A DNA stretch of 64,000 bases from Nocardioides flavescens (GCF_009823805.1 NZ_WUEK01000015.1:56500-120499); one strand, 5' to 3'; shown: positions 16,871 through 26,336, counted from the first letter of the stretch. A program made the numbers and translations. Notes: generated by a model not told the origin, from the letters alone.

Positions 16871-16876
16871 ACCGTA
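16871..16876 (-). promoter_or_regulatory. Leaderless -10 element (TACGGT, minus strand) of the COG4705 gene
   Basis: On the minus strand TACGGT is followed by 7 bases and GTG 16863. It decides between the two in-frame GTG starts. Confidence 0.55.
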
Positions 16877-16976
16877 GGGAGCGCTACCTGCACGCGACCT
16901 GACTGGTTGCGGGCGCTCGGCCCCGAGCCGTGGCACGCTCGTCGTGAGCGGCCGTGGGGCGAGCAGGAGGTGGGCG

Positions 16977-17642
16977 ATGACCCGGGTGGGTCTGTGCGAG
17001 GACGACCCCGCGATCCGGCGGGTCGTGACCGGCGCGATGCGCTACGCCGGGCACGAGGTGGTGCCCGCCCACGACGGCGGCGAGGCGGTGCGTCTCTTCG
17101 GCGCCGACGAGACGCTCGACGTGATCATCCTCGACATCGGCCTGCCCGACGCCGACGGTCGCGACGTCTGCCAGGCGCTGCGCTCCGGAGGTCAGTCGGC
17201 GCCGGTGCTCTTCCTGACCGCCCTGGGCACGGTGCCCGATCGGCTCTCGGGCTTCAGCGCCGGCGGCGACGACTACCTGCCGAAGCCGTTCGACGTCCTC
17301 GAGCTCGTGGCCCGGGTCGAGGCGCTGGCCAGGCGCAGTCGGGTGGCGACGGCCCCGGCGCCGACCGAGCTCGCCCTCGACCCGGCCCGGCACGCGTTGA
17401 CCTGCGGCGGCGCGGAGGTGCTGCTGACGCCGACGGAGTTCCGGATGCTCGCCGCCATCACCTCGCGCCCCGGTGAGGTCGTACGCCGCCGCGCGGTCGT
17501 CGCGGCCGCCTGGCCGCACGGCGGCATCGTCAGCGACAACACCGTGGACTCCTACGTCCGCCGCATCCGGGTCAAGCTGGCCGAGGTCGGCTCGCCGCTG
17601 GAGCTCGTCACCGTGCGCGGCGTCGGGTACGCGCTGAGGTGA
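16977..17642 (+). CDS. OmpR/PhoB-family response regulator
   Basis: 221 residues; ATG 16977 is preceded by AGGAGG at 16965-16970, which supports it over the upstream in-frame GTG 16944. Receiver domain: CEDD at 7-10, phospho-acceptor Asp53 in IILDIGLPD and Lys in DYLPKPFD. The C-terminal winged-helix has LLTPTEFRMLAAI, NTVDSYVRRIRVKL and VRGVGYALR. The cognate kinase follows 18 bases downstream. Regulated genes are unknown. Confidence 0.93.
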   Translation: MTRVGLCEDDPAIRRVVTGAMRYAGHEVVPAHDGGEAVRLFGADETLDVIILDIGLPDADGRDVCQALRSGGQSAPVLFLTALGTVPDRLSGFSAGGDDYLPKPFDVLELVARVEALARRSRVATAPAPTELALDPARHALTCGGAEVLLTPTEFRMLAAITSRPGEVVRRRAVVAAAWPHGGIVSDNTVDSYVRRIRVKLAEVGSPLELVTVRGVGYALR

Positions 17643-17660
17643 GGTCGAGGTGACGTCGAG

Positions 17661-18971
17661 GTGAGGAGGGCCAGCGGGTCGTTCCGCCGCCAGATCGTGA
17701 CCTCCACCGTCGCGCTGGTCCTGGTCGTGATGCTCCTGGCCGGGGTCGGGCTGCAGGTGGTCCTCGGCTGGACCGCGCAGCGCGACATCCGCACCGTGCT
17801 CGACGAGAGGTCGGCGACCACGGTGCAGGCGATCCAGCAGGCCTCGTCGCGCCGGCTCACGGTGCCGCCCGACACCCTGGACCGGGGCATGGAGGTGTTC
17901 GCCGCCGACGGCACCCCGGTCGCCGGGTCCGTCGAGCCCGAGCTCCGCGCGGCGGCCGCGGACCTGTCGACGGTCACGCGGGCCCAGCAGCGCAGCGGTC
18001 CCAGCGACGAGGTCCAGCTGCTCGCGACGCCGTTCGCCACGGCGAGCGGCGAGCGCGGGGTGCTCGTGGTCAGCCAGGACTCCGCGCCCTACGAGCGCTC
18101 GGAGTTCTACGCGCTGCTCGCCACCGTCGCCCTCGGGCTGATCGTCGTCGTCGGCGCGGCCGTCGTGTCGCTGCGGGTCACCCGCCAGGCCCTGGCCCCC
18201 GTCCGCCAGATGGCCGAGCGGGCCGCCGACTGGAGCGAGCACGACCTCTCCCACCGGTTCGCGCTGGGACCCCCCGACAACGAGCTCGCGGCGCTGGGGG
18301 AGACGCTCGACCACCTCCTCGACCGGGTCGCCTCGGCGATCCGGTCCGAGCAGCGGCTCACGGCCGAGCTGGCCCACGAGCTGCGGACCCCGCTGACCTC
18401 GGTGCGGGGCTCCGCGGAGCTGGCCCTGCTGCGCGGCATCGACGACCCCGAGCTGCGCGCCGACGTGGAGCAGATCCACGTGTCGTCTCGCGAGATGTCC
18501 GAGGTCGTCTCGACCCTCCTCGACCTCGCGCGGTCGGGCTCCGCGCGGACGGGCGACGGCACCTGCCTCGTCGCCGACGTGGTCGCCCGCGCGACCCGCG
18601 ACCTGCCTCCCGGCGCCACCGTGGAGACGAGCGTCGAGACCTCGACCGCCCGCGTCGCCGCGCCCGCCGACCTCGTCGTCCGGGCGCTGTCGCCCCTGCT
18701 GGCCAACGCCGTGCGGCACGCGGCCACCTCGGTCCGGGTGAGCGCGACCGACCGGCCCGCCGAGGTGGTCCTCACCGTCGCCGACGACGGACCCGGGGTC
18801 GCCGCACAGGTGCGGGACACGCTGTTCGAGCCCGGGGTCACCCACGGCTCGGGCGGCGCGGGACTCGGGCTCGGCATCGCCCAGCGGGTCGCCCGCTCGT
18901 GCGGTGGCGAGATCGTCCTCGTGCAGTCGCACGAGGGAGCGGCGTTCGAGCTGCACCTGCCGCGCAGGTGA
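17661..18971 (+). CDS. Membrane sensor histidine kinase, OmpR-type partner
   Basis: 436 residues from GTG 17661. An N-terminal transmembrane helix (about 12-34) and a second near 150-172 flank an extracytoplasmic sensor segment of about 115 residues. A HAMP region follows, then HisKA with the phospho-acceptor His in LAHELRTPLTSVRGSAELALL and a HATPase with ADDGPGV and GGAGLGLGIAQRVARSCGG. The N-box is degenerate (LLANAVRHAATSVR rather than a classic N-E pattern). It pairs with the regulator just upstream. The signal is unknown. Confidence 0.92.
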   Translation: MRRASGSFRRQIVTSTVALVLVVMLLAGVGLQVVLGWTAQRDIRTVLDERSATTVQAIQQASSRRLTVPPDTLDRGMEVFAADGTPVAGSVEPELRAAAADLSTVTRAQQRSGPSDEVQLLATPFATASGERGVLVVSQDSAPYERSEFYALLATVALGLIVVVGAAVVSLRVTRQALAPVRQMAERAADWSEHDLSHRFALGPPDNELAALGETLDHLLDRVASAIRSEQRLTAELAHELRTPLTSVRGSAELALLRGIDDPELRADVEQIHVSSREMSEVVSTLLDLARSGSARTGDGTCLVADVVARATRDLPPGATVETSVETSTARVAAPADLVVRALSPLLANAVRHAATSVRVSATDRPAEVVLTVADDGPGVAAQVRDTLFEPGVTHGSGGAGLGLGIAQRVARSCGGEIVLVQSHEGAAFELHLPRR

Positions 18972-19022
18972 CGACGCCGCAGCACCTGGCCGAGATCGGG
19001 AGACGCGGGCAGCGGGAGTCGC

Positions 19023-19028
19023 TATCGT
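19023..19028 (+). promoter_or_regulatory. Leaderless -10 element (TATCGT) of the secreted protease-like gene
   Basis: TATCGT, 6 bases, then ATG 19035; no Shine-Dalgarno sequence. Confidence 0.55.
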
Positions 19029-19034
19029 CCGACC

Positions 19035-20699
19035 ATGGGGCGGCTCGTGCGGTCGTGGGTCGCGACGCTCACGGTCGTGCTGACCGCACAGATCCTCACG
19101 CCGGTCGCGACGGCGGATCCGGGCGCCACTGCCCATCGTGTATACGTCGCGGTGATCACCGACCACGGTGAGTTTCCCATGAGCGCGGGCGAGATGGACC
19201 TGGCCATCGACGCCGCACTCCAGGACGTCGCCGAGGACCTGCCGAACGTGTTCTCCTCGTTCACCCGGGTGGAGACGCGCTACGTCGACTCTCCCGCCAC
19301 CCCGACCGGCGGCGCCATGTGCGGGCTGTGGGCCCCCGACGCCTTGATCACCGAGACCGCCCCGCCGGGGACGGAGGAGGCCATGGAGGCGGAGGGACGC
19401 GCCCTCTTCGGTCTGCCGCCTCGGTCGCCCGGCGCCCACGTCGTCTACGTGCTGCCACCGCGCTGTGCTGCCAACGCGATCGGGTTCGCGATGCTGGGCG
19501 CCGACGTGCACGCCGGCGGGTTCGTGGTGGTGTCCGCCGGGTGGGCGGCGGGCCTGCGCGGCGTGCTGGTCCACGAGCTCGGCCACAACTTCTCGCTCCT
19601 GCACGCCGACGCGACCTGCGTCTACCAGGGCGCCTCGTGCGGTGTCATCGAGTACGCCGACTGCTACGCGCCGGTGGGTGGGAACTTCGGTTCGGTCTTC
19701 TCCACCGCCGAACGGGTGATCCTAGGTGCCGTGCAGCCCGGCGAGGTGCAGACCGTCGACGCCGGTGGCGGCGCCTTCGAGGCCCAGATCCGGCTCGCGC
19801 CGCGCAGCGCGCCGTCGGGGCTGCGGGGCATCGCCGTCACCGACCCGAGCAGCGGCGAGGTGACCTACCTCGACTACCGCTCCGGCACGGGCCTCGACGC
19901 CGACGCCGAGTACCTCGGTGTGTCCTTCTGCCCGACGGGTGTCACCGCCACGAGGATCCGGGGTCGCGGCACCCTGCTGCTCCGACGGGACGGACCGAAC
20001 GGCTCGACCGGTGCCGCCGTTGCGGGGGAGACGATCCAGATCGGGGCCTACGCCTCGGCGACCGTTCTCGGCGCCGACGGCGACGGAGGCGCCCTGGTGG
20101 CCGTACGTGTGGCGCCGCTGCCGCCGTTCGACCGCCTCCCCCGTGTGGGGGTCGAGCACCTCAACGGCCGGTGGGTGCGGGCCGAGCTCACCGGTCGGTT
20201 CTCGCCGGACCCGGACGGCCCGCTGCGCTACACCTGGTACGTCGAGGACGCGACCGGGAGCCACCCCTTGACCTCCGCTTCTCCGAGCGGCCCGGGCGAC
20301 GCGACCCGGGTGCCACCGGGAGCCACCCGTGTCTGGGTCGAGGTGGCTGCCGAGAAGCGGGGTCGCCTGCGCGGGGTGGTGACGTCTCGGCCCGTCTCCA
20401 TGACCGAGGGTGCGGGGCTCCAGGTCCGGTTGAGCGGGAAGGCCCAGGTGGGACGGACGCTGTCGGTGCGGGTCCCGCGGGGCCTGGAGGGGCCGGTGAG
20501 GTACCGCTGGTTCGCGGACCGACGTCGCATCGACGGGGCCGACCGACGTCGCCTCCGCCTGACACCAGACCTCGTCGGGACCCGGATCCAGGCTGTCGTG
20601 ATCACCGGTCGTGGTGCTGATCGCGAACGCACGGTGTGCCGCGCGAAGGGGCGGGTCGAGGCGCGAGGCCGAGGAGGGAAGCGGTGGTACCCCCGGTAG
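19035..20699 (+). CDS. Secreted HExxH metalloprotease-like protein (gametolysin/M11-like) with Ig-like C-terminus
   Basis: 554 residues. A signal peptide (basic N-terminus, hydrophobic core, cut near TADPGA, residue 27-30) is followed by a metzincin-like catalytic region with HELGHNFSLLH, giving His180, His184 and His190 as zinc ligands and Glu181 as base. Four or more Cys in the following segment suggest disulfides. The expected Met-turn region reads CYAPVGG, with Val where metzincins have Met. A beta-rich middle and an Ig-like module near the C-terminus (GKAQVGRTLSV ... YRWFADRRRI) could bind a surface or substrate. M11 membership is inferred from the motif spacing. Confidence 0.75.
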   Translation: MGRLVRSWVATLTVVLTAQILTPVATADPGATAHRVYVAVITDHGEFPMSAGEMDLAIDAALQDVAEDLPNVFSSFTRVETRYVDSPATPTGGAMCGLWAPDALITETAPPGTEEAMEAEGRALFGLPPRSPGAHVVYVLPPRCAANAIGFAMLGADVHAGGFVVVSAGWAAGLRGVLVHELGHNFSLLHADATCVYQGASCGVIEYADCYAPVGGNFGSVFSTAERVILGAVQPGEVQTVDAGGGAFEAQIRLAPRSAPSGLRGIAVTDPSSGEVTYLDYRSGTGLDADAEYLGVSFCPTGVTATRIRGRGTLLLRRDGPNGSTGAAVAGETIQIGAYASATVLGADGDGGALVAVRVAPLPPFDRLPRVGVEHLNGRWVRAELTGRFSPDPDGPLRYTWYVEDATGSHPLTSASPSGPGDATRVPPGATRVWVEVAAEKRGRLRGVVTSRPVSMTEGAGLQVRLSGKAQVGRTLSVRVPRGLEGPVRYRWFADRRRIDGADRRRLRLTPDLVGTRIQAVVITGRGADRERTVCRAKGRVEARGRGGKRWYPR

Positions 20700-20759
20700 G
20701 ATTCGAACCTACGCTTCCGCCTCCGGAGGGCGGCGCTCTATCCCCTGAGCTACGGGGGC
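20685..20759 (-). tRNA. tRNA-Arg (anticodon CCG)
   Basis: Minus-strand cloverleaf: acceptor stem GCCCCCG/CGGGGGT (20759-20753 with the 3' side), D-arm GCTC...GAGC, anticodon stem CCGCC/GGCGG with loop CTCCGGA giving anticodon CCG (reads CGG codons), T-arm GTAGG TTCGAAT CCTAC, and an encoded CCA at 20687-20685. The first pair is G-U. It lies divergent to argS, whose start codon is 125 bases away. Confidence 0.95.
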
Positions 20760-20871
20760 CAGGGACGTGCAGACCCTACTCGCACCGGACGCTGGAGCCG
20801 AACCGGGCCCGTTCAGGTCCCACCCGGGTCCCACCGTGGAAACGGATGCAAGCCCCGCGGCGCAGCGCCGA

Positions 20872-20877
20872 TAGGCT
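20872..20877 (+). promoter_or_regulatory. Leaderless -10 element (TAGGCT) of argS
   Basis: TAGGCT, 6 bases, then GTG 20884. It heads the argS-lysA-hom-thrC-thrB run, whose later genes overlap or nearly touch. Confidence 0.6.
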
Positions 20878-20883
20878 TCGCGG

Positions 20884-22539
20884 GTGACTCCTGAGCAGCT
20901 GTCGGCCGCGATCGTCGAGGTCCTGGCGACGCTGTCCGCGGAGGGTGAGCTCACCCTGCCGGACGGCCCGCCGAGTGCGGTGACGGTGGAGCGACCCCGC
21001 CAGCGCGAGCACGGCGACTACGCGACCAACGTCGCGCTGCAGCTGGCCAAGAAGGCCGGCACCAACCCCCGTGCGCTCGCCCAGCTCGTCGCCGACCGGC
21101 TCGGGCAGCACGACGGCGTCGCCGCGGTCGACATCGCGGGACCTGGCTTCCTCAACATCACCGTCGCGGCTGCCGCCCAGGGCGAGGTGGCCGGGCAGAT
21201 CGTGGCCGCCGGTGCGGCGTACGGCTCCAGCGAGCTGATGGCCGGCGAGCGCGTGAACCTCGAGTTCGTCAGCGCCAACCCCACCGGCCCGCTCCACATC
21301 GGCGGCGTGCGCTGGGCCGCCGTCGGCGACGCGCTCGGCCGGATCTTCGAGGCCGTCGGCGCCGCGGTGACGCGGGAGTACTACTTCAACGACCACGGTG
21401 CGCAGATCGACCGGTTCAGCCGCTCGCTGCTGCACAGCGTGCGCGGCCTCGAGGCCCCCGAGGACGGCTACGGCGGGGCCTACGTCCACGAGATCGCCCA
21501 GGCCGTCGTCGCACGCCGCCCCGAGCTCGTGGAGAAGGACGACGCCGCGGCGCAGGAGATCCTGCGCTCCGAGGGCGTCGAGATGATGTTCGACGAGATC
21601 AAGCGCAGCCTGCACGACTTCGGGGTCGACTTCGACGTCTACTTCCACGAGGACGACCTCCACAAGTCCGGCGCAGTCGACCGGGCGATCGAGCGGCTGA
21701 CCGAGCTCGGTAACACCTACGAGCAGGACGGCGCCGTCTGGCTGCGCACCGAGCAGTTCGGTGACGACAAGGACCGCGTGGTCGTGAAGTCCGACGGTCA
21801 GGGCGCTTACCTGTCCGGCGACCTCGCCTACTACCTCGACAAGCGCGAGCGCGGCTTCGACCGGTGCCTCATCATGCTCGGCGCCGACCACCACGGCTAC
21901 GTCGCGCGGATGATGGCGATGTGCGCGGCGTTCGGCGACACCCCGGGCACCAACCTCGAGATCCTCATCGGCCAGATGGTCAACCTGCTCAAGGACGGCG
22001 AGCCGCTGCGGATGTCCAAGCGCGCCGGCACGGTCGTCACCATCGACGACCTGGTGAGCGCGATCGGCGTCGACGCCGCCCGCTACGCCCTCGCGCGCTA
22101 CAGCAGCGACTCCTCGATCGACCTCGACCTCGACCTGTGGGCCAAGGCGGGCAGCGAGAACCCCGTCTACTACGTCCAGTACGCCCACGCCCGGGTCAGC
22201 TCACTGCTGCGCAACGCCGCCGACCTCGGCCTCGCCCCGGCCGACCACCCCGAGCTGCTCGTCCACGAGAAGGAGGGCGAGCTGCTGCGCGCGCTCGCCG
22301 ACTTCCCGGGCGTCGTGGCCAGCGCGGCGACCCTGCGCGAGCCGCACCGCGTCGCGCGCTACCTCGAGGACACCGCCGGCGCGTACCACCGCTTCTACGA
22401 CAACTGCCGGGTGCTGCCGATGGGCGACGAGGAGCCCACCGACCTCCACCGCGCCCGGCTCGTGCTCGTCGACGCCACCCGCACGGTGCTCGCCAACGGG
22501 CTCGGCCTGCTCGGCGTCTCGGCCCCGGAGCGGATGTGA
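20884..22539 (+). CDS. argS: Arginyl-tRNA synthetase
   Basis: 551 residues from GTG 20884, normal length for class Ia ArgRS. It has the N-terminal Arg-tRNA-binding (additional) domain, the HIGH-equivalent HIGG in NPTGPLHIGGVRWA, a catalytic domain with ADHHGYVARM, and the KMSKS-equivalent RMSKRAG, followed by the helical DALR anticodon-binding domain. It charges tRNA-Arg in the cytoplasm; one such tRNA is encoded divergently next door. The last four bases overlap lysA, in the conserved actinobacterial order argS-lysA. Confidence 0.98.
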   Translation: MTPEQLSAAIVEVLATLSAEGELTLPDGPPSAVTVERPRQREHGDYATNVALQLAKKAGTNPRALAQLVADRLGQHDGVAAVDIAGPGFLNITVAAAAQGEVAGQIVAAGAAYGSSELMAGERVNLEFVSANPTGPLHIGGVRWAAVGDALGRIFEAVGAAVTREYYFNDHGAQIDRFSRSLLHSVRGLEAPEDGYGGAYVHEIAQAVVARRPELVEKDDAAAQEILRSEGVEMMFDEIKRSLHDFGVDFDVYFHEDDLHKSGAVDRAIERLTELGNTYEQDGAVWLRTEQFGDDKDRVVVKSDGQGAYLSGDLAYYLDKRERGFDRCLIMLGADHHGYVARMMAMCAAFGDTPGTNLEILIGQMVNLLKDGEPLRMSKRAGTVVTIDDLVSAIGVDAARYALARYSSDSSIDLDLDLWAKAGSENPVYYVQYAHARVSSLLRNAADLGLAPADHPELLVHEKEGELLRALADFPGVVASAATLREPHRVARYLEDTAGAYHRFYDNCRVLPMGDEEPTDLHRARLVLVDATRTVLANGLGLLGVSAPERM

Positions 22540-23936
22540 CCCACGAAGCCGGCTGGGCGCACGCGCCCGGCGCCCTGCGCGCGCCCGCGTGGCTGCGCCA
22601 GCCGCAGGACGTCAATGACCTCGTCGGCCAGCTGTGGTCGACCTCGGCGCACAAGGACGACGCCGGCGTGCTGAGCGTCGGGGGAGTGGCGCTGACCGAG
22701 CTCGCCCGTACGCACGGCACCCCGGCCTACGTCCTCGACGAGGCCGACTTCCGGGCGCGCGCCGGCGCCTTCCGCGACGCCTTCGCCGGTTACGACGTCT
22801 ACTACGCCGCCAAGGCGTTCATCAGCACCGCGGTCGTGCGCTGGGTCGCCGAGGAGGGGCTGCACCTCGACGTGTGCACCGCCGGCGAGCTCGCCGTCGC
22901 CGAGCGCGCGGGCTTCGACATGGCCCGCGTGGAGTTCCACGGCAACAACAAGTCCGCCGCCGAGCTCGAGCGGGCCGTCGAGCTCGGGGTGGGCCGCGTC
23001 GTCGTGGACTCCTTCCACGAGATCGAGCGGCTGGCGCGGGTCGCCGAGTCCCTCGGTCGCAGCCAGCGGGTCATGGTGCGGGTCACCGCCGGCGTCGAGG
23101 CCCACACCCACGAGTACATCGCCACCGCCCACGAGGACCAGAAGTTCGGCTTCTCGATCACCAACGGAGCGGCGTACGACGCCGTGCAGCGCGTGCTCGC
23201 CGCGCCGAGCCTCGAGCTGCGCGGCCTGCACTCCCACATCGGCAGCCAGATCTTCGCCTCCGCGGGCTTCGAGGTCGCGACGCGCCGCGTGCTCGCCCTG
23301 CACGCCCGGATCGCCGCGGAGCTGGGCGTCGAGCTGCCCGAGATGGACCTCGGCGGCGGCTTCGGCATCGCCTACACCACCCAGGACGCCCCGGCCTCGC
23401 CCGCCCGGCTGGCCACCGAGATGAGCGCGATCGTCGAGCACGAGTGCCGCGCCCTCGGCATCGCGCAGCCGCACCTGTCCATCGAGCCGGGCCGCGCGAT
23501 CGTCGGGCCGTCGATGTGCACCCTCTACGAGGTCGGCACCGTCAAGCAGGTCGCCCTCGACGGCGGCGCGCAGCGCACCTACGTCTCGGTCGACGGCGGG
23601 ATGAGCGACAACATCCGCACCGCGCTCTACGACGCCGACTACTCCTGCACCCTGGCCGGGCGTCGCTCCGGCGCGGAGCCGGTGCTGGCGCGCGTGGTCG
23701 GCAAGCACTGCGAGGCGGGCGACATCGTGGTCAAGGACGAGTTCCTGCCCGGCGACGTGGCCCCCGGCGACCTGCTCGCCGTCCCCGGCACCGGGGCCTA
23801 CTGCCGCTCGATGGCGAGCAACTACAACCACGTGCTGCGACCGCCGGTGGTCGCGGTGCGAGACGGCGAGTCCCGGGTCGTCGTACGCCGCGAGACGGTG
23901 GACGACCTGCTCGCCACCGATGTGGGAGACGCGTGA
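22536..23936 (+). CDS. lysA: Diaminopimelate decarboxylase
   Basis: 466 residues; GTG 22536 overlaps the argS stop (GTGA). PLP-dependent alanine-racemase-fold decarboxylase: Lys93 in YYAAKAF holds PLP, GGGFGIAY is the phosphate-binding loop, HIGSQI and EPGRAIVG are typical, and Cys in the VGKHCEAGD segment contributes to the dimeric active site. It makes L-lysine from meso-diaminopimelate, the last step of lysine synthesis. The next gene starts on its final base, indicating coupled translation in an aspartate-family operon. Confidence 0.98.
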   Translation: MTHEAGWAHAPGALRAPAWLRQPQDVNDLVGQLWSTSAHKDDAGVLSVGGVALTELARTHGTPAYVLDEADFRARAGAFRDAFAGYDVYYAAKAFISTAVVRWVAEEGLHLDVCTAGELAVAERAGFDMARVEFHGNNKSAAELERAVELGVGRVVVDSFHEIERLARVAESLGRSQRVMVRVTAGVEAHTHEYIATAHEDQKFGFSITNGAAYDAVQRVLAAPSLELRGLHSHIGSQIFASAGFEVATRRVLALHARIAAELGVELPEMDLGGGFGIAYTTQDAPASPARLATEMSAIVEHECRALGIAQPHLSIEPGRAIVGPSMCTLYEVGTVKQVALDGGAQRTYVSVDGGMSDNIRTALYDADYSCTLAGRRSGAEPVLARVVGKHCEAGDIVVKDEFLPGDVAPGDLLAVPGTGAYCRSMASNYNHVLRPPVVAVRDGESRVVVRRETVDDLLATDVGDA

Positions 23937-25237
23937 TGGACCTGACTGACCAGCGCCCGCTCAGGGTCGCCGTACTCGGGTGCGGCTCCGTCGGCTCGCA
24001 GGTGGTGCGGCTGCTCGATGAGCAGTCGCGCGACCTCGCCGCCCGGGTCGGCGCCCCCGTCGAGCTCGTCGGCGTGGCCGTGCGCCGCCTCGACGCCCCG
24101 CGCGAGGTGGAGGTGCCCGCGGGGCTGCTCACCACCGACGCCGAGGGCCTCGTCGCCCGCGACGACGTCGACCTCGTCGTCGAGGTGATCGGTGGCATCG
24201 AGCCCGCCCGCGGGCTCATCCTCTCCGCGCTCGAGCACGGCGCGAGCGTCGTGACCGCCAACAAGGCGCTGCTCGCCGAGGACGGTCCCACGCTCTTCGA
24301 GGCCGCCGCCAAGGCCGGGCGCGACCTCTACTACGAGGCCGCGGTGGCCGGCGCGATCCCGATCCTGCGCCCGCTGCGCGAGTCGCTCGCCGGCGACACG
24401 GTGACCCGGGTGCTCGGCATCGTCAACGGCACCACCAACTTCATCCTCGACAAGATGGACTCCTCCGGTGCGGGGTTCACCGAGGCGCTCGAGGAGGCCC
24501 AGCAGCTCGGCTATGCCGAGGCCGACCCGACGGCGGACGTCGAGGGGTTCGACGCCGCGGCCAAGGCCGCGATCCTCGCCTCGCTCGCCTTCCACACCCG
24601 CGTCACCGCCGCCGACGTGCACCGCGAGGGCATCACCGAGGTCACCGCCGCCGACGTGCAGTCGGCGCGCGACATGGACGCCGTGGTGAAGCTGCTCGCC
24701 ATCTGCGAGCTCAAGGACGGCGCCGTCGCGGTGCGCGTGCACCCGGCGATGATCCCGCGCAGCCACCCGCTCGCCTCGGTGCGCGAGGCCTACAACGCGG
24801 TCTTCGTCGAGTCGGTCTCCGCGGGTCAGCTGATGTTCTACGGCCCCGGCGCCGGCGGGGCCCCCACCGCCTCCGCCGTGCTCGGCGACCTGGTGACGGT
24901 CGCCCGCAACGCACTGGCCGGCAAGACCGGCGCCGGCGAGTCAGCGTACGCCGACCGCGTGGTGCTGCCGATGGGCGAGACCGTCACCCGCTACCACGTC
25001 GCCATCGACGTCGACGACAAGGCGGGCGTCCTCGCCCAGGTCGCCCTCGCCTTCAGCGAGCACGGCGTCTCGATCCAGACGGTGCACCAGGAGGGACGCG
25101 ACGACGACGCCCAGCTCGTCGTCGTCTCCCACGCGGCCACCGACGCGCAGCTCGCCGCCACGGTCGAGCACCTGCGCGAGCTCGACATCGTGCGCGAGGT
25201 CACCTCGGTGATGCGCGTGGAAGGCGGAGACGAATGA
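23936..25237 (+). CDS. hom: Homoserine dehydrogenase
   Basis: 433 residues; ATG 23936 shares one base with the lysA stop (TGATG). The Rossmann NAD(P) motif GCGSVGSQV lies near residue 15, the catalytic domain carries NGTTNFILDKM and a conserved Lys region AAKAAILASLAFH, and a C-terminal ACT domain starts near residue 355 (HVAIDVDDKAGVLAQVA), suggesting threonine feedback control. It reduces aspartate semialdehyde to homoserine. It overlaps thrC by four bases. Confidence 0.97.
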   Translation: MDLTDQRPLRVAVLGCGSVGSQVVRLLDEQSRDLAARVGAPVELVGVAVRRLDAPREVEVPAGLLTTDAEGLVARDDVDLVVEVIGGIEPARGLILSALEHGASVVTANKALLAEDGPTLFEAAAKAGRDLYYEAAVAGAIPILRPLRESLAGDTVTRVLGIVNGTTNFILDKMDSSGAGFTEALEEAQQLGYAEADPTADVEGFDAAAKAAILASLAFHTRVTAADVHREGITEVTAADVQSARDMDAVVKLLAICELKDGAVAVRVHPAMIPRSHPLASVREAYNAVFVESVSAGQLMFYGPGAGGAPTASAVLGDLVTVARNALAGKTGAGESAYADRVVLPMGETVTRYHVAIDVDDKAGVLAQVALAFSEHGVSIQTVHQEGRDDDAQLVVVSHAATDAQLAATVEHLRELDIVREVTSVMRVEGGDE

Positions 25238-26331
25238 CCACCCAGCAGCAGGCCAACCCCCGCGCCCGCACCCACCAGTGGCGCGGCGTGGTGGAGGAGT
25301 ACCGCGACCTGCTGGAGATCCCCGAGGGCACCCCCGCGGTCACCCTGCGCGAGGGCGGCACCCCGCTGGTGCACTCCGAGTGGCTCTCGGGCCACACGGG
25401 CGCGGAGGTCTGGCTCAAGGTCGAGGGCGACAACCCGACCGGCTCCTTCAAGGACCGCGGGATGACCGCGGCGATCTCCGTCGCCGTCCACGAGGGCGCC
25501 AAGGCCGTCGTCTGCGCCAGCACCGGCAACACCTCGGCCTCGATGGCGGCCTACGCCGCCAAGGCCGGCATCACCCCGATCGTGCTCGTGCCCGAGGGCA
25601 AGATCGCCGCCGGCAAGATGGCGCAGGCGATCCTGCACGGCGCGAAGGTCATCATGGTGCGCGGCAACTTCGACGCCTGCCTCCAGCTGGCCCGCGGCCT
25701 CGCTTGGGACCACCCGGTGGCCCTGGTCAACTCGGTCAACCCGGTGCGCCTGCAGGGCCAGAAGACCGCCTCCTTCGAGGTGGTCGACTTCCTCGGCGAC
25801 GCCCCCGACTTCCACCTGCTGCCCGTCGGCAACGCCGGCAACGTCTCGGCGTACTGGCTGGGCTACCAGGAGTACTTCGACCTCGGCGTCTCCACCCGCA
25901 AGCCGCGCATGCGGGGCTTCCAGGCCGAGGGTGCGGCCCCGCTGGTCACCGGCGAGCCGTTCCCCGACCCCGAGACCAAGGCGACGGCCATCCGGGTCGG
26001 CAACCCCGCCTCCTGGAAGCTCGCCGAGGCGGCCGCGCAGGAGTCCGAGGGCCGCTTCCGTGCGCTGTCGGACGAGCAGATCCTGAGCGCCCAGCGCGAG
26101 CTCGCGAGCCGCGACGGCGTCTTCGTCGAGCCGGCCTCGGCGGCGGGCGTCGCGGGGCTGCTGGCCGACGTGGCCGGCGGGGAGTCCTACGCCGGCAGCA
26201 CGGTCGTCATCACCGTCACCGGCCACGGGCTCAAGGACACTGTGACCGCCCTCGAGGGGTTCGGTCCGATGGTCGAGTCCGTCGTCGACGCCGACGTGAA
26301 CGCCGCGGCCGAGGCCGCCGGCCTCCTCTGA
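25234..26331 (+). CDS. thrC: Threonine synthase
   Basis: 365 residues; ATG 25234 overlaps the hom stop (ATGA). Fold-type II PLP enzyme: the PLP Lys is in NPTGSFKDRGM, the phosphate loop is GNAGNVSAY, and CASTGNTSASMAAYAAKAG is typical of threonine synthases. It converts O-phosphohomoserine to threonine, the step after thrB, which follows 5 bases later. The length matches the short bacterial (class II-like, M. tuberculosis-type) enzymes. Confidence 0.97.
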   Translation: MTTQQQANPRARTHQWRGVVEEYRDLLEIPEGTPAVTLREGGTPLVHSEWLSGHTGAEVWLKVEGDNPTGSFKDRGMTAAISVAVHEGAKAVVCASTGNTSASMAAYAAKAGITPIVLVPEGKIAAGKMAQAILHGAKVIMVRGNFDACLQLARGLAWDHPVALVNSVNPVRLQGQKTASFEVVDFLGDAPDFHLLPVGNAGNVSAYWLGYQEYFDLGVSTRKPRMRGFQAEGAAPLVTGEPFPDPETKATAIRVGNPASWKLAEAAAQESEGRFRALSDEQILSAQRELASRDGVFVEPASAAGVAGLLADVAGGESYAGSTVVITVTGHGLKDTVTALEGFGPMVESVVDADVNAAAEAAGLL

Positions 26332-26336
26332 CCGCG

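Noticed and set aside
20636..20887. Small frame reading PPVGFEPTLPPPEGGALSPE and the opposite frame LAPVAQGIERRPPEAEA
   Set aside because: Both are translations across tRNA-Arg; such peptides are well-known false gene calls.
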